Under the pieces are notes generated by a model. It was not told where the DNA came from and ran no database searches. It saw only the letters and a list, made by a program, of their open reading frames with translations. Shown here piece by piece: positions 8,214 through 18,550 of a stretch of DNA of 64,000 bases; the stretch's first letter is position 1, and each line of letters starts with the position of its first letter. The stretch comes from Sphingobium jiangsuense. GTDB taxonomy: Bacteria > Pseudomonadota > Alphaproteobacteria > Sphingomonadales > Sphingomonadaceae. The stretch spans positions 124,001 through 188,000 of the forward strand of contig NZ_JACIDT010000005.1 of assembly GCF_014196495.1 (NCBI RefSeq). The letters are read 5' to 3'. The translations under genes and the position numbers were made by a program.

Positions 8214-8542
8214 CTCGTCGCTCCTTGATCGTCCTGCCCATCCTTGCGCCATGGAAAGACGCCGTCCGACAGGGAGATTATGTCCTTGCGCCGGCAGAGC
8301 AAGGGCCATGCCAGAAGAGGTGCGCGCCGCATGCCCGCAGTCCGCGGTCGCATCCCGGCCCCGAAGCGTTTCATTTTGAACAGTCGCGCCGCCGCGCTGC
8401 TGAGATTTCACCAGTTTTTCCGTTTTCCCGGCGCGGGCGAGGCGCGTTTCCGGCGATCGCGCCATTTGGCACGCGACATGCAACGCCGGAAGGGATCGTT
8501 TCCAGCCTCATGCCAGACAGGCGACAGATACGGAGCCGGACA
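8214..8542. promoter_or_regulatory. Divergent intergenic region of the sulfur island
   Basis: About 330 bp separate the minus-strand desulfinase genes from the plus-strand ABC/SsuD operon. Both operons must start here, so this is where a sulfur-starvation regulator would act. I see a ribosome site for each flanking gene (CTCCTT at 8221-8226 for the minus gene, GGAG near 8532 for the plus gene). I see no confident -35/-10 pair or inverted repeat. Confidence 0.4.
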
Positions 8543-9697
8543 GTGACAGTTGAGTATTCCCTTCCTCCCCGGATCAGCATCGCGGCGCGCTGGCGCCGGG
8601 CCGTCGCGCTCGTCATGTCGCTGGTCGCGGGCGCCGCGCTTTCCGCCTGCAATCCGGCCGGGGAGGACGGTCAGACCGGCCCGGCGCGGAGCGTCACCAT
8701 CGCCTCCATCGCCTATCCCTACAAGGGCGAGCAGGTGTTCAACGGCCTGACCGGCGTGGTCATCCAGCAGGGCTGGCTGAAGGAGCAGCTGGCGCAGAAG
8801 GGCGTCGCGCTGAACTTCACGCCGGTGCCCACGGCGGTCGGCGGGCCGCTGATCAACGAGGGCTTTTCCGGCAAGCGCATCGATTTCGCCGCCTATGGCG
8901 ATTTCCCCGCGATCATCGCGGTGGCGGGCGGCGTGCCGCTGCGCATCGTCGCGCCGGTCGGGCAGGGGCAGGAGGTCTATCTGGTGGTCCGCAAGGGGCT
9001 GACGGCGCGGGGCATTGCCGACCTCAAGGGCAAGAAGATCGCGCTGCATCGCGGCCGTCCGTGGGAATTGCCCTTTTCCAAGCTGCTCGACGCCAACGGC
9101 CTGAAGCTGGGCGATTTCAGGATCGTCAACATCAACCCGTCCGCCACCCCGGCCGCGCTCGAATCGGGCAGCGTGGATGCGGCAGTGCTGCTGTCCGACG
9201 GGCTGCTGGTCGAACAGCGCGGGATCGGCCGCGTGATCTGGTCGACCAAGGAGGCCCCCGCCGACTGGAAGATGCGCGCCGAGCTGTTCGCGCGGAAAGG
9301 CTTCGTCGATGAGAATCCCGAACTGACGCAGCTGGTCGTGGAGGCGTTCGTCCGTGCCGCCGCCTGGTCGTCGGACGAGGACAACCGCGCCGAGGTCGTC
9401 CGCAATGCGGCGCGCGGCGCGCTGCCGGAAGAGATCGTCGACAAGGATTACGCCCATTCCGGCATACCGTGGAAGGAGCGCTTCTCGCCGCTGTTCAGCC
9501 CGGCGGTGCGCACCCATTATCACTCCGTCGCCGACTATGCGTTCGATCGCGGCCTGATCCGCTCTAAAGTGGATGCCGACGCCCTGCTCGACGACCGCTT
9601 CGTGAAGCAGGCGCTGCGCGACCTGAAGCTGGAGGGTTTCTGGGCGGGGCAATCCGCAACCGCCGCCGCGCCCGCGCAGGCGGGGGGCAAGAGCTGA
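8543..9697 (+). CDS. SsuA-like substrate-binding lipoprotein
   Basis: A periplasmic binding protein of the nitrate/sulfonate/taurine family, about 384 residues. The N-terminus has a basic segment (RWRR), a hydrophobic stretch and a lipobox LSAC, so the mature protein is probably lipid-anchored at Cys. The body shows the family pattern: GVVIQQGWLKEQL, then GKRIDFAAYGDFPAIIA, then LKGKKIALHRGRPWELPF and ALESGSVDAAVLLSDGLLVEQRGIGRVIW. I chose the GTG at 8543 (GGAG seven bases upstream); an ATG at 8510 is the alternative. It overlaps the first permease by one base (TGATG), so it heads a binding protein-permease-permease-ATPase operon. Sulfonate or sulfone import is inferred from the two SsuD-like enzymes downstream. 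Confidence 0.85.
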   Translation: MTVEYSLPPRISIAARWRRAVALVMSLVAGAALSACNPAGEDGQTGPARSVTIASIAYPYKGEQVFNGLTGVVIQQGWLKEQLAQKGVALNFTPVPTAVGGPLINEGFSGKRIDFAAYGDFPAIIAVAGGVPLRIVAPVGQGQEVYLVVRKGLTARGIADLKGKKIALHRGRPWELPFSKLLDANGLKLGDFRIVNINPSATPAALESGSVDAAVLLSDGLLVEQRGIGRVIWSTKEAPADWKMRAELFARKGFVDENPELTQLVVEAFVRAAAWSSDEDNRAEVVRNAARGALPEEIVDKDYAHSGIPWKERFSPLFSPAVRTHYHSVADYAFDRGLIRSKVDADALLDDRFVKQALRDLKLEGFWAGQSATAAAPAQAGGKS

Positions 9698-10482
9698 TGG
9701 CGAGCCGTCCCCTTTCCACGCCGGCGGGCGCGGGCAGGCGCTTTTCGCCGGGGGTGATGCTGCCGCCGCTCGCGCTTCTCGCGCTGTGGCAGGCGGCCTG
9801 CCTCACCGGGCTTTTCCCCGCGCAGGTGCTGGTGCCGCCGAGCGAGGTCGCCCGCTCGCTCGCCGCGATGACCGCATCGGGCGAATTGCAGGCGCATATC
9901 GGCGACAGCCTCTGGCGGCTGCTGATCGGCTTTGCCATCGGCGCCGTGGCGGGCCTTGCCTTCGGTTCGCTCATCGCCCTGTCCCGCCTTGCCGAAACGG
10001 CGCTGTCCCCGCTGTTCCTGACCTTGTGGCAGGTGCCGGTGATCGCCTTCGTGCCGATGATGGTGCTGTTCCTCGGCATCGACGAGCCGTTCAAGATCGC
10101 GGTGGTGGCCATCGCCGCCTTCTTCCCGGTGGCGCTCGCCACCTTCGACGGCATACGCGGCGTGCCCAGGGCATGGTTCGAGGTCGCGCGCGTCTATCGC
10201 ACGCGCCTGCCCGATCTGGTCCGGCGCATATTGCTGCCCGCGACGGTGCCCGCGGTGCTGACCGGCCTGCGCGTCGCGCTGACCCGCGCCTGGGTCGTGC
10301 TGATCGCGGCCGAGCTGCTCGCCGCCGACAGCGGTATCGGCCAGATGATGGAAATGGGCCGCCAGCTCTTCCGGATCGACGTGGTGCTGGCGGGCGTGGT
10401 GGTCAGCGGGCTGATCGGCTTCCTGCTCGACCGGGGCGCCCGCGCCATCGAGCGTCGCGCCACCCGGTGGAGGACCGCATGA
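9697..10482 (+). CDS. ABC transporter permease 1, SsuC/TauC type
   Basis: A 261-residue inner-membrane permease with about six hydrophobic helices and the BPD_transp_1 cytoplasmic loop (EVARVYRTRLPDLVRRILLP, about residues 165-185) that docks on the ATPase. It resembles SsuC/TauC permeases of sulfonate and taurine importers. Its start overlaps the binding-protein stop and its stop overlaps the second permease start, so the three are translationally coupled. A second, distinct permease suggests a heterodimeric channel, whereas the well-known Ssu and Tau systems use one permease gene. Confidence 0.88.
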   Translation: MASRPLSTPAGAGRRFSPGVMLPPLALLALWQAACLTGLFPAQVLVPPSEVARSLAAMTASGELQAHIGDSLWRLLIGFAIGAVAGLAFGSLIALSRLAETALSPLFLTLWQVPVIAFVPMMVLFLGIDEPFKIAVVAIAAFFPVALATFDGIRGVPRAWFEVARVYRTRLPDLVRRILLPATVPAVLTGLRVALTRAWVVLIAAELLAADSGIGQMMEMGRQLFRIDVVLAGVVVSGLIGFLLDRGARAIERRATRWRTA

Positions 10483-11255
10483 CCGGCCTGCTTTCCCTTT
10501 CCCGCGCGCCGGTGCGGTTCGCCATCGGCCTCGCCGCGCCTGTGCTGCTGCTGCTCTGGTGGCAATGGCAGGCCACGGCCCATATTTCCACCTTCGCCCC
10601 GCCGGGCGCGGTCGGGCAGGCGGCCGCCGCGCTGATCCGCGACGGCACCTTGCTGAACGACATGCTCGCCACGCTGGGCCGGGCCTTTGGCGGCCTCTTC
10701 ATCGGCGCGCCGCTGGGCGTGGCGACCGGGGTGGCGATGGGCATATGGCGGCCGCTCGACCGGCTGCTCGGCCCGCTGCTTCACGGGCTGCGGCAGGTGC
10801 CGATGATCGGCTGGCTGCCGCTGATCGGCCTCTGGTTCGGCGTCGGCGAGGGCACGGAGCTGATCGTCGTCAGCATGTCCGCCTTCTTCCCGGCGATGCT
10901 CAACAGCCATGCGGGCGTCGCGCAGGTGGAGAGGCGCTATGAGGAGGTCGGCCGCATCTACGGCTTCGGCACGGTGCAGCGCATCCGCTTCATCCTGCTG
11001 CCCGCCGCCATGCCGCTGGTGCTGACCGGCCTCACCCAGTCGCTCGCCTTCGCGTGGATCGCGACGATCGGCACCGAGATACTGACGGGCGCGGGCAGCG
11101 GCCTCGGCGTCACCATGCAGCTCGCCCAGACGCAGCAGCGGCTCGACATCATGCTGGTGACGATCGCCGCCACCGCCCTGCTGGGTTTCGTCATCAACCA
11201 TCTCTTCCTGCGCCTGCGCCGCCGGCTGCTGCGCTGGCAACCCTCTTCGCTGTAA
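10479..11255 (+). CDS. ABC transporter permease 2, SsuC/TauC type
   Basis: A 258-residue permease with the same topology and an EAA-type loop (YEEVGRIYGFGTVQRIRFIL, about 151-170) characteristic of the sulfonate/nitrate/taurine class. The ATG at 10479 overlaps the TGA of permease 1 (ATGA). It is followed 13 bp later by the ATPase gene. It probably pairs with permease 1 in one import complex. Confidence 0.88.
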   Translation: MTGLLSLSRAPVRFAIGLAAPVLLLLWWQWQATAHISTFAPPGAVGQAAAALIRDGTLLNDMLATLGRAFGGLFIGAPLGVATGVAMGIWRPLDRLLGPLLHGLRQVPMIGWLPLIGLWFGVGEGTELIVVSMSAFFPAMLNSHAGVAQVERRYEEVGRIYGFGTVQRIRFILLPAAMPLVLTGLTQSLAFAWIATIGTEILTGAGSGLGVTMQLAQTQQRLDIMLVTIAATALLGFVINHLFLRLRRRLLRWQPSSL

Positions 11256-11268
11256 CTGGAGCATCCGC

Positions 11269-12144
11269 ATGAGCGCCGATACACGCCCCGCCCGACCCGG
11301 ACAGGACCATCCCGGCCAGAACCATCCCGGCAAGGAACGCGGCGCGCTGTCCATCGCCGGGCTGAACAAGAGCTTCGTGATCGGCGGGCGGCCCCGCCGC
11401 GTGCTGGAGGACATCAACCTGACCGTGCGGCCGGGGGAATTCGTCAGCATCGTCGGCGCGTCGGGCTGCGGCAAATCGACGCTGCTGCGCCTGATCGTCG
11501 GCCTCGACGCCGACTATGCCGGGGATGTCCGGCTCGACGGGCAGCGCATCTCCACCACCAGCCTCGACCGCGGCATTGTGTTCCAGGACCACCGGCTGTT
11601 CCCGTGGATGACGCTGGAGCAGAATATCGAGCTGGCGCTGCTCAACACTGACACGCCGAAGGAGCGCCGGGCGCAGATCGTCGCCGATCATATCGCGCTG
11701 GTGAACCTCAAGGGCTTCGAGAAGGCGTATCCGCATCAGCTTTCGGGCGGTATGGCGCAACGCGCGGCGATCGCCCGCGCGCTGGTGACGGAGCCCAAGC
11801 TGCTGCTGCTCGACGAGCCGCTGGGTGCGCTCGACGCGCTGACCCGCGTGCATGTGCAGAACGAGATCCAGCGCATCTGGATGACGCAGCGCTCGACCAT
11901 GGTGATGGTGACGCATGATGTGGAGGAGGCGCTCTATCTCGGCGACCGGGTGGTGGTGATGTCGCCCAATCCCGGCCGTATCCGCCGCATCGTGGAGGTC
12001 GATCTGCCGCATCCGCGCGACCGGCGCTCGCCGCTGCTGCACCGGCTGAAGGACGAGATACTCGCCGAACTGACATCGGGCGCGGGGCAGGGGGAGGAGG
12101 AGCCGACCAACCTCGTCCATCTGCCCAACCGGGAAGAGCGCTGA
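11269..12144 (+). CDS. ABC transporter ATPase, SsuB/TauB type
   Basis: A 291-residue ATPase with Walker A GASGCGKST, the Q-loop in VFQDHRLFPWM, signature LSGGMAQRAAIARAL, Walker B LLLLDEPLGALDA and H-loop VTHDVEEA. This is a complete canonical site, unlike that of the exporter at 858-2651. The pattern is that of SsuB/TauB/NrtD importers. An unusual N-terminal stretch rich in Pro, Gly, Gln and His (about residues 5-24, with a repeated HPG) precedes the domain. GGAG precedes the ATG. Confidence 0.9.
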   Translation: MSADTRPARPGQDHPGQNHPGKERGALSIAGLNKSFVIGGRPRRVLEDINLTVRPGEFVSIVGASGCGKSTLLRLIVGLDADYAGDVRLDGQRISTTSLDRGIVFQDHRLFPWMTLEQNIELALLNTDTPKERRAQIVADHIALVNLKGFEKAYPHQLSGGMAQRAAIARALVTEPKLLLLDEPLGALDALTRVHVQNEIQRIWMTQRSTMVMVTHDVEEALYLGDRVVVMSPNPGRIRRIVEVDLPHPRDRRSPLLHRLKDEILAELTSGAGQGEEEPTNLVHLPNREER

Positions 12145-12247
12145 CGGGCGGCCCGCCCGCCCGCGATACCCGACCGCGAACGCGCGGCGGCGACGATCCT
12201 GCCGGGGAAACCGTGAAACCTGTCTTCATTCAGCAAAGGAATGCAGC

Positions 12248-13210
12248 ATGACCATCAGCAGCTATTGGCAGATCGACACCGCCGCCGAGCCGCGACGGGC
12301 GGAGCCTTCGCTCCGGCCCCGGCTCCCCGCGCTCGTGCGGGACCGGCGGCGACCGTCGCAGAACCGTTTCGATTATTATGCACAACTCGCGCAGGCCGCC
12401 GCGCAGACCGGCTTCGACGGCGTGTTCCTGCCCTACCGGCGGGACGCGGACGAAAGCCGCATCGTCGCGGCGGTCGTAGCCCGCGCCGCGCCGCGCATCG
12501 TCGTGGTGCCGGAATTCCCGGCCTCGGTCGGCTCGGCCGTCTATGCCGCCAAGCAGGCGACCACCTTCCAGCGCTCCACCGGGGGACGCTTCGGCTGGGC
12601 CATCGCCCCCGATGCGGACGCCGCCACCCGCGCGGCTGAGGGGGACGATATCGGCGACGATGCGCTCCATGAGCGGACCGACGAATTCCTGACCGTCGCG
12701 CGCGGCGTGCACGACCGGCGCCCCTTCACCTTCGCGGGCAGGCATTTCGAGGTGAAGGACGGCGGCTTTGACGCGCCGCTCAACCGCCTGCCCTTCCCGA
12801 AGCTGTTCCTTCAGGGCGAGGATGAGAAAGCGCTGGCCCTTTCCGCCCGTCATGCCGATGTCCACCTGTTCCGTGCTGCGCCCGCCGAGCGGCTGGCGGC
12901 GGCGATCGCGTGGCTGGGCGAGCTTGCCGCGCAGGCCGGGCGCCGCGTCGCCTTTGGCCTGATCCAGCCCGTGCTGGTGCGCGAAACGGAAGAGGAAGCC
13001 CGGCAGGAGGCCGCGCGCGGCGCGGCGGGCGAGGGCGCGCTGGTCGGATCCTTCGACGGCGTGGCGGCCGATCTTACCCGGCTGGCGGATCTCGGCATCA
13101 GCCACTTCGTCCTGTCGTCCACGCCTTCGCTGGAGGAAGGCTATCGCGTCGGCCAGCATCTGCTGCCGCGCCTCCATTCGCTGACCGGCGCGCGCCGCGC
13201 CGTGGCCTGA
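12248..13210 (+). CDS. LLM-class flavin monooxygenase, short SsuD-like
   Basis: A 320-residue luciferase-like monooxygenase, about 60 residues shorter than SsuD. Recognisable SsuD-like parts are RFDYYAQLAQAAAQTGFDGVFLPY, an FQRSTGGRFGWAI core strand, ERTDEFLTVARGV, and the terminal block LSSTPSLEEGYRVGQHLLPRL. The missing segment corresponds to part of the insertion region around the active site in full-length SsuD, so substrate range may differ. AAAGGAATGCAGC precedes the ATG. It is 13 bp upstream of the full-length SsuD-like gene and shares its operon with the importer. It probably needs FMNH2 from an unlinked reductase. Confidence 0.82.
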   Translation: MTISSYWQIDTAAEPRRAEPSLRPRLPALVRDRRRPSQNRFDYYAQLAQAAAQTGFDGVFLPYRRDADESRIVAAVVARAAPRIVVVPEFPASVGSAVYAAKQATTFQRSTGGRFGWAIAPDADAATRAAEGDDIGDDALHERTDEFLTVARGVHDRRPFTFAGRHFEVKDGGFDAPLNRLPFPKLFLQGEDEKALALSARHADVHLFRAAPAERLAAAIAWLGELAAQAGRRVAFGLIQPVLVRETEEEARQEAARGAAGEGALVGSFDGVAADLTRLADLGISHFVLSSTPSLEEGYRVGQHLLPRLHSLTGARRAVA

Positions 13211-13223
13211 AGGAGTATCGAGC

Positions 13224-14381
13224 ATGAGCATCGACTTTTACTGGCGCCTGCCCACCCATGGCTGCCACAGCAGCATCCATCGCGGATCCTACGATCGGGG
13301 CGACTGGTCGCCGCCCGGCCCTCACAACATCGCGCCCGGCTTCGGCCGCGATCAGGAAGAGGACGGCTTCGCCTATATCGACCATCTGGCGGAAATCGCC
13401 AAGGCGGCGGAGAGCGTGGGCTTTCTCGGCGGCCTCATCCCGTCCTTTCCCAATACCGACGATCCCTGGGTCATCTCCCCGCTGCTGGCGCGCGAAACGA
13501 AGAGCTTTCGCTTCATGATCGCCTTTCAGCCGGGGTTCGGCAATCCGGTCCACACCGCCCGCGCCACCGCCAGCCTCCAGCGGGCGACGGGCGGGCGGAC
13601 GCTGTTCAACATCATCACCGGCGGCGGCGGTCCCGCCCAGCTCTGGTGGGGCGACAGTTTCGCCCATGACGATCGCTACGGCCGCACCAGCGAATGGCTG
13701 GACGTGTTCCGGGGCGTCTGGTCCGGCGAGGGCTTCTCCTACAGGGGCCGCTTCTACCAGGTCGACGGGGCGGGCCTGCCTGCGCTGCTGCGCGAGGAGG
13801 AGTTTCCCGAACTGTGGTTTTCCGGCTCGTCCGAGGCGGCGTTGCAGGTCGCGTCGAAGCATGCGGACTATTATCTCTCCTGGCTGGAGCCGTTCGACCA
13901 GCTCACCGACAAGTTCGCCAAGGTGAAGGAGCGGACCGCCGCGCTGGGCGGGGAGCAGAAATGCGCGGTGCGCGTCGATCTGGTCGCCCGCCCGACCGAG
14001 GAAGAGGCATGGCGCGACATCCGCATCGGCTTCGAGAACGTGACCGACGCGACCCGCAACCAGTGGCGCGGGCAGGCGACGGATTCGGTCGGCGCGGCGC
14101 GTCAGGCGGCGCTGCGCCCGACCGAGGCGCGCCGTTATGAGGACCTGATCGTCGCGCCCAATCTCTGGGGTGGGTTCAACCTGCTGCGCGGCGGCCCGGC
14201 GCTGGGCATCGTCGGCAGCTATGAGCAATGTGCGGCGCGGCTCGACGAGCTGATCCAGCGCGGCGCGGACGGCTTCATCCTTGCGGGAACGCCGCATCTG
14301 GAAGAAGCCTGGCGCATCGGCGAGGAAGTGCTGCCGCTGCTCGGCCGCAACGCCTCCAGCCTGTTGCAGGCCGCCGAATAG
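13224..14381 (+). CDS. ssuD: Alkanesulfonate monooxygenase SsuD-like
   Basis: A 385-residue enzyme collinear with SsuD (381 in E. coli). It begins with FYWRLPTHG, continues with an RATGGRTLFNIITGG core, DRYGRTSEW, YLSWLEPFDQL, SPNLW-like APNLWGGFNLLRGG, and ends with the LAGTPHLEEAWRIGEEVLPLL signature. SsuD converts alkanesulfonates to aldehydes and sulfite using FMNH2 and oxygen. AAGGAG lies just upstream. It is the last gene of the import operon and is followed by a strong terminator. The presence of a DszA-like enzyme on the facing operon suggests the substrate set goes beyond simple alkanesulfonates; a sulfone or aromatic sulfonate is possible. Confidence 0.85.
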   Translation: MSIDFYWRLPTHGCHSSIHRGSYDRGDWSPPGPHNIAPGFGRDQEEDGFAYIDHLAEIAKAAESVGFLGGLIPSFPNTDDPWVISPLLARETKSFRFMIAFQPGFGNPVHTARATASLQRATGGRTLFNIITGGGGPAQLWWGDSFAHDDRYGRTSEWLDVFRGVWSGEGFSYRGRFYQVDGAGLPALLREEEFPELWFSGSSEAALQVASKHADYYLSWLEPFDQLTDKFAKVKERTAALGGEQKCAVRVDLVARPTEEEAWRDIRIGFENVTDATRNQWRGQATDSVGAARQAALRPTEARRYEDLIVAPNLWGGFNLLRGGPALGIVGSYEQCAARLDELIQRGADGFILAGTPHLEEAWRIGEEVLPLLGRNASSLLQAAE

Positions 14382-14406
14382 ATAGCCGCCACGGCGCGAC
14401 GAGCGC

Positions 14407-14448
14407 AAAAAAAAAGGGGCGCGGGAAGATCGTTCCCGCGCCCCTTTT
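14407..14448 (+). terminator. Intrinsic terminator of the SsuD operon
   Basis: The stem pairs AAAAGGGGCGCGGGAA (14412-14427) with TTCCCGCGCCCCTTTT (14433-14448) around a GATCG loop, a perfect 16-bp stem ending in a T run. An A run on the other side (14407-14415) makes it potentially bidirectional. It closes the plus-strand operon 25 bp after the ssuD-like stop. Confidence 0.92.
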
Positions 14449-14493
14449 GTTTTGGGCAGTCCGGTTGGGGTGGAGAGCGGAGTTCTATTTTAC

Positions 14494-14571
14494 CGTCACC
14501 CCAGCGCAGGCTGGGGTCGCAGGCCATGTGGCGCGCCGCCTCCTGAGATGCCAGCCTGCGCTGGCATGACG
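14494..14571. repeat. REP-like palindromic element
   Basis: Two related palindromes face each other. The left half reads CGTCACCCCAGCGCAGGCTG and on. The right half, read on the other strand, begins CGTCATGCCAGCGCAGGCTG. Each contains its own short hairpin around AGCGCAGGCT. The arrangement is that of REP/BIME elements, which are frequent between genes in sphingomonads. It lies just after the SsuD-operon terminator and may also serve as a transcription boundary. Confidence 0.65.
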
Positions 14572-14621
14572 CGATAGAGATGGCAGGAATTGACCGAACC
14601 CGCCCTCCAACCCATCGCTCT

Positions 14622-14651
14622 GCGGGGGAGGAGCCAGTCCTCCTCCCCCGC
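14622..14651 (-). terminator. Hairpin 3' of the TonB-dependent receptor gene
   Basis: GCGGGGGAGGAG (14622-14633) pairs perfectly with CTCCTCCCCCGC (14640-14651) around a six-base loop. It lies eight bases beyond the stop of the minus-strand receptor gene, the position of a terminator, but no T tract follows on either strand. It could be a weak terminator or an mRNA-stabilising hairpin. Confidence 0.5.
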
Positions 14652-14658
14652 TCATCCC

Positions 14659-17022
<2,364 letters not shown>

Positions 17023-17686
17023 GCGGCGCCGGTTGCGCCGCTCTCCGGAGGGAGGCACAGCAAAGGCTGTGCCATCTTTTGCAAATCCTTGTTTTACATG
17101 GGTTTATCGAAAAACTGCCGCCGTGCCGCTGGTGCGAACACAACATTCCGAAAAGCCGCGCTGTTGGTTCTGCAACACTGTCGGGGATGGGCCGTTCGGC
17201 GTGGTTATCGGTGGCCGGACGCTTTGCGGCCGTTCTTCTCGGCCGTCGACCCGGTTTCGGCAGGCCAATAGCCCAGGACCGGATCGGTTCCGCCTGTACT
17301 CTCCGATCCCCGCCATATCGCTCGCCCCGTCCTTCAGGCAGACGCGTCACCGGCGCGCGACATGGGGCAGGTCCGGCGACAGGCTGTCCGATCCCGTGTC
17401 ATTGAACATGCCTCCCCTTTCCGCAGCAGCGGTTTCGATTCCCGGCCATGATCTTTTTCTGCCCCGAAGAGCTGCTTTTCTTCGTCAGGATTGCGCCTGA
17501 AGCTTTCTGACTATGACAGATATGTCATTCTGGCAAGGCTGTCTATAGGGCCACGGCGCAGCTTGTCGCCCTTGCGCAAAGGCGCGGTAAACGGCAAGGC
17601 GGTGGCCGGGCCGACCTTCTTGCCGATGACGGAAAAACCTATGTCCAGAAATGACATTCCTGTCTCTCCGCTGCGGGGGAAAGCGC
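17023..17686. promoter_or_regulatory. Long divergent intergenic region with two inverted repeats
   Basis: About 660 bp with no credible gene on either strand. Two structured sites are visible. GGCACAGC-AAAG-GCTGTGCC (17054-17073) is a perfect 8-bp hairpin in the leader of the receptor mRNA. ATGACA-GATA-TGTCAT (17513-17528) is a perfect 6-bp inverted repeat with the look of a dimeric operator, about 160 bp upstream of the FecR-like gene. The rest shows nothing I can name. Confidence 0.45.
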
Positions 17687-18466
17687 ATGGCTAGGGTGTC
17701 CATGCCGGAAAGCCGGTGGAAGGCGGTGCTGCTCGCGGTTGCCGTCCTTGCCCTTGCCGGCATGGCGTTGGCGTGGGTCACCGCCCTGTCGCCCTTCCGT
17801 TCGTCCCCCGCGCCCGCCGTGCCCGCGCTCGCCACCCGGATCGGCGAGGTGCGGCAGGTCGCGCTGGCGGACGGTTCCCAGCTCATATTGGATACTGACA
17901 CGCGCGTCCTCACCGCCTTCACTCGGGAGCAGCGGTGGATTGAATTAGAAAAAGGCCGCGTCCGGGTCGTCGTCGCCAGGGACAAGATACGCCCCTTCAT
18001 CGTCCGGGTGGGGGGCCGCGAGATCGTGACGGCGGGCGTCATGTTCGATGTGAGCCACAGGGACGGCATCGACATTCATATGCTTCACGGCAGCGTGGAA
18101 ATCCGCGATGCGAGTCATAGGAAGGGGTCGGAGAAGCTGGAGCTTCAGACCGGCGAGCGGCTCGTGATCCCGGCGGCGGCGAACGCGGCGCCGACAAGAT
18201 CGCGGGCGCCGGACGCGGACCGGCAATGGGTCGATGAGATTCAGGGCTTCAAGGATGTTCCCGTCCGCGACATCATCGACCGGGCCAATGCCTATGGCAC
18301 GGAGAAGATCGAACTGGCCGACCCCGCGACGGGACACCGGCGGATCAGCGGGCAGATCAATATCCGTAGCCCCGCCGCGGCGGCGGAAGCGATCGCCGGG
18401 CATCTCGGCCTGGCGGTCGACCGCTCCCGCCCCGGCCGCATCGTCATCGGCCCGGCGGGGCGCTGA
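17687..18466 (+). CDS. Orphan FecR-domain membrane protein
   Basis: A 259-residue protein with a single N-terminal membrane segment (about residues 12-32) followed by a periplasmic FecR domain (RIGEVRQVALADGSQLILDTDTRV, ELEKGRVRVVVARDKIRPFIVRVGGREIV). A C-terminal STN/DUF4974-like stretch is also seen (ISGQINIRSPAAAAEAIAGHLGL). The cytoplasmic DUF4880 anti-sigma region usual in FecR proteins is missing, and no ECF sigma gene is next to it. GGGGGAAAGCGC precedes the ATG at 17687, which fixes the start over longer alternatives. It may sense receptor state without a sigma partner, act as an assembly factor, or work with a sigma factor elsewhere. Confidence 0.75.
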   Translation: MARVSMPESRWKAVLLAVAVLALAGMALAWVTALSPFRSSPAPAVPALATRIGEVRQVALADGSQLILDTDTRVLTAFTREQRWIELEKGRVRVVVARDKIRPFIVRVGGREIVTAGVMFDVSHRDGIDIHMLHGSVEIRDASHRKGSEKLELQTGERLVIPAAANAAPTRSRAPDADRQWVDEIQGFKDVPVRDIIDRANAYGTEKIELADPATGHRRISGQINIRSPAAAAEAIAGHLGLAVDRSRPGRIVIGPAGR

Positions 18467-18550
18467 TCTTCCCTGACGGGGCCGTTCCTGCGCGGCTCGC
18501 TTTCCAACGCCGCGCTTGCCTGCGATACGTCTTTGGCGCAATAGATTGGC

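Noticed and set aside
17491..17694. 67-codon plus-strand open frame before the FecR-like gene
   Set aside because: No Shine-Dalgarno, no hydrophobic or domain signal, and it overlaps the well-supported FecR-like start.
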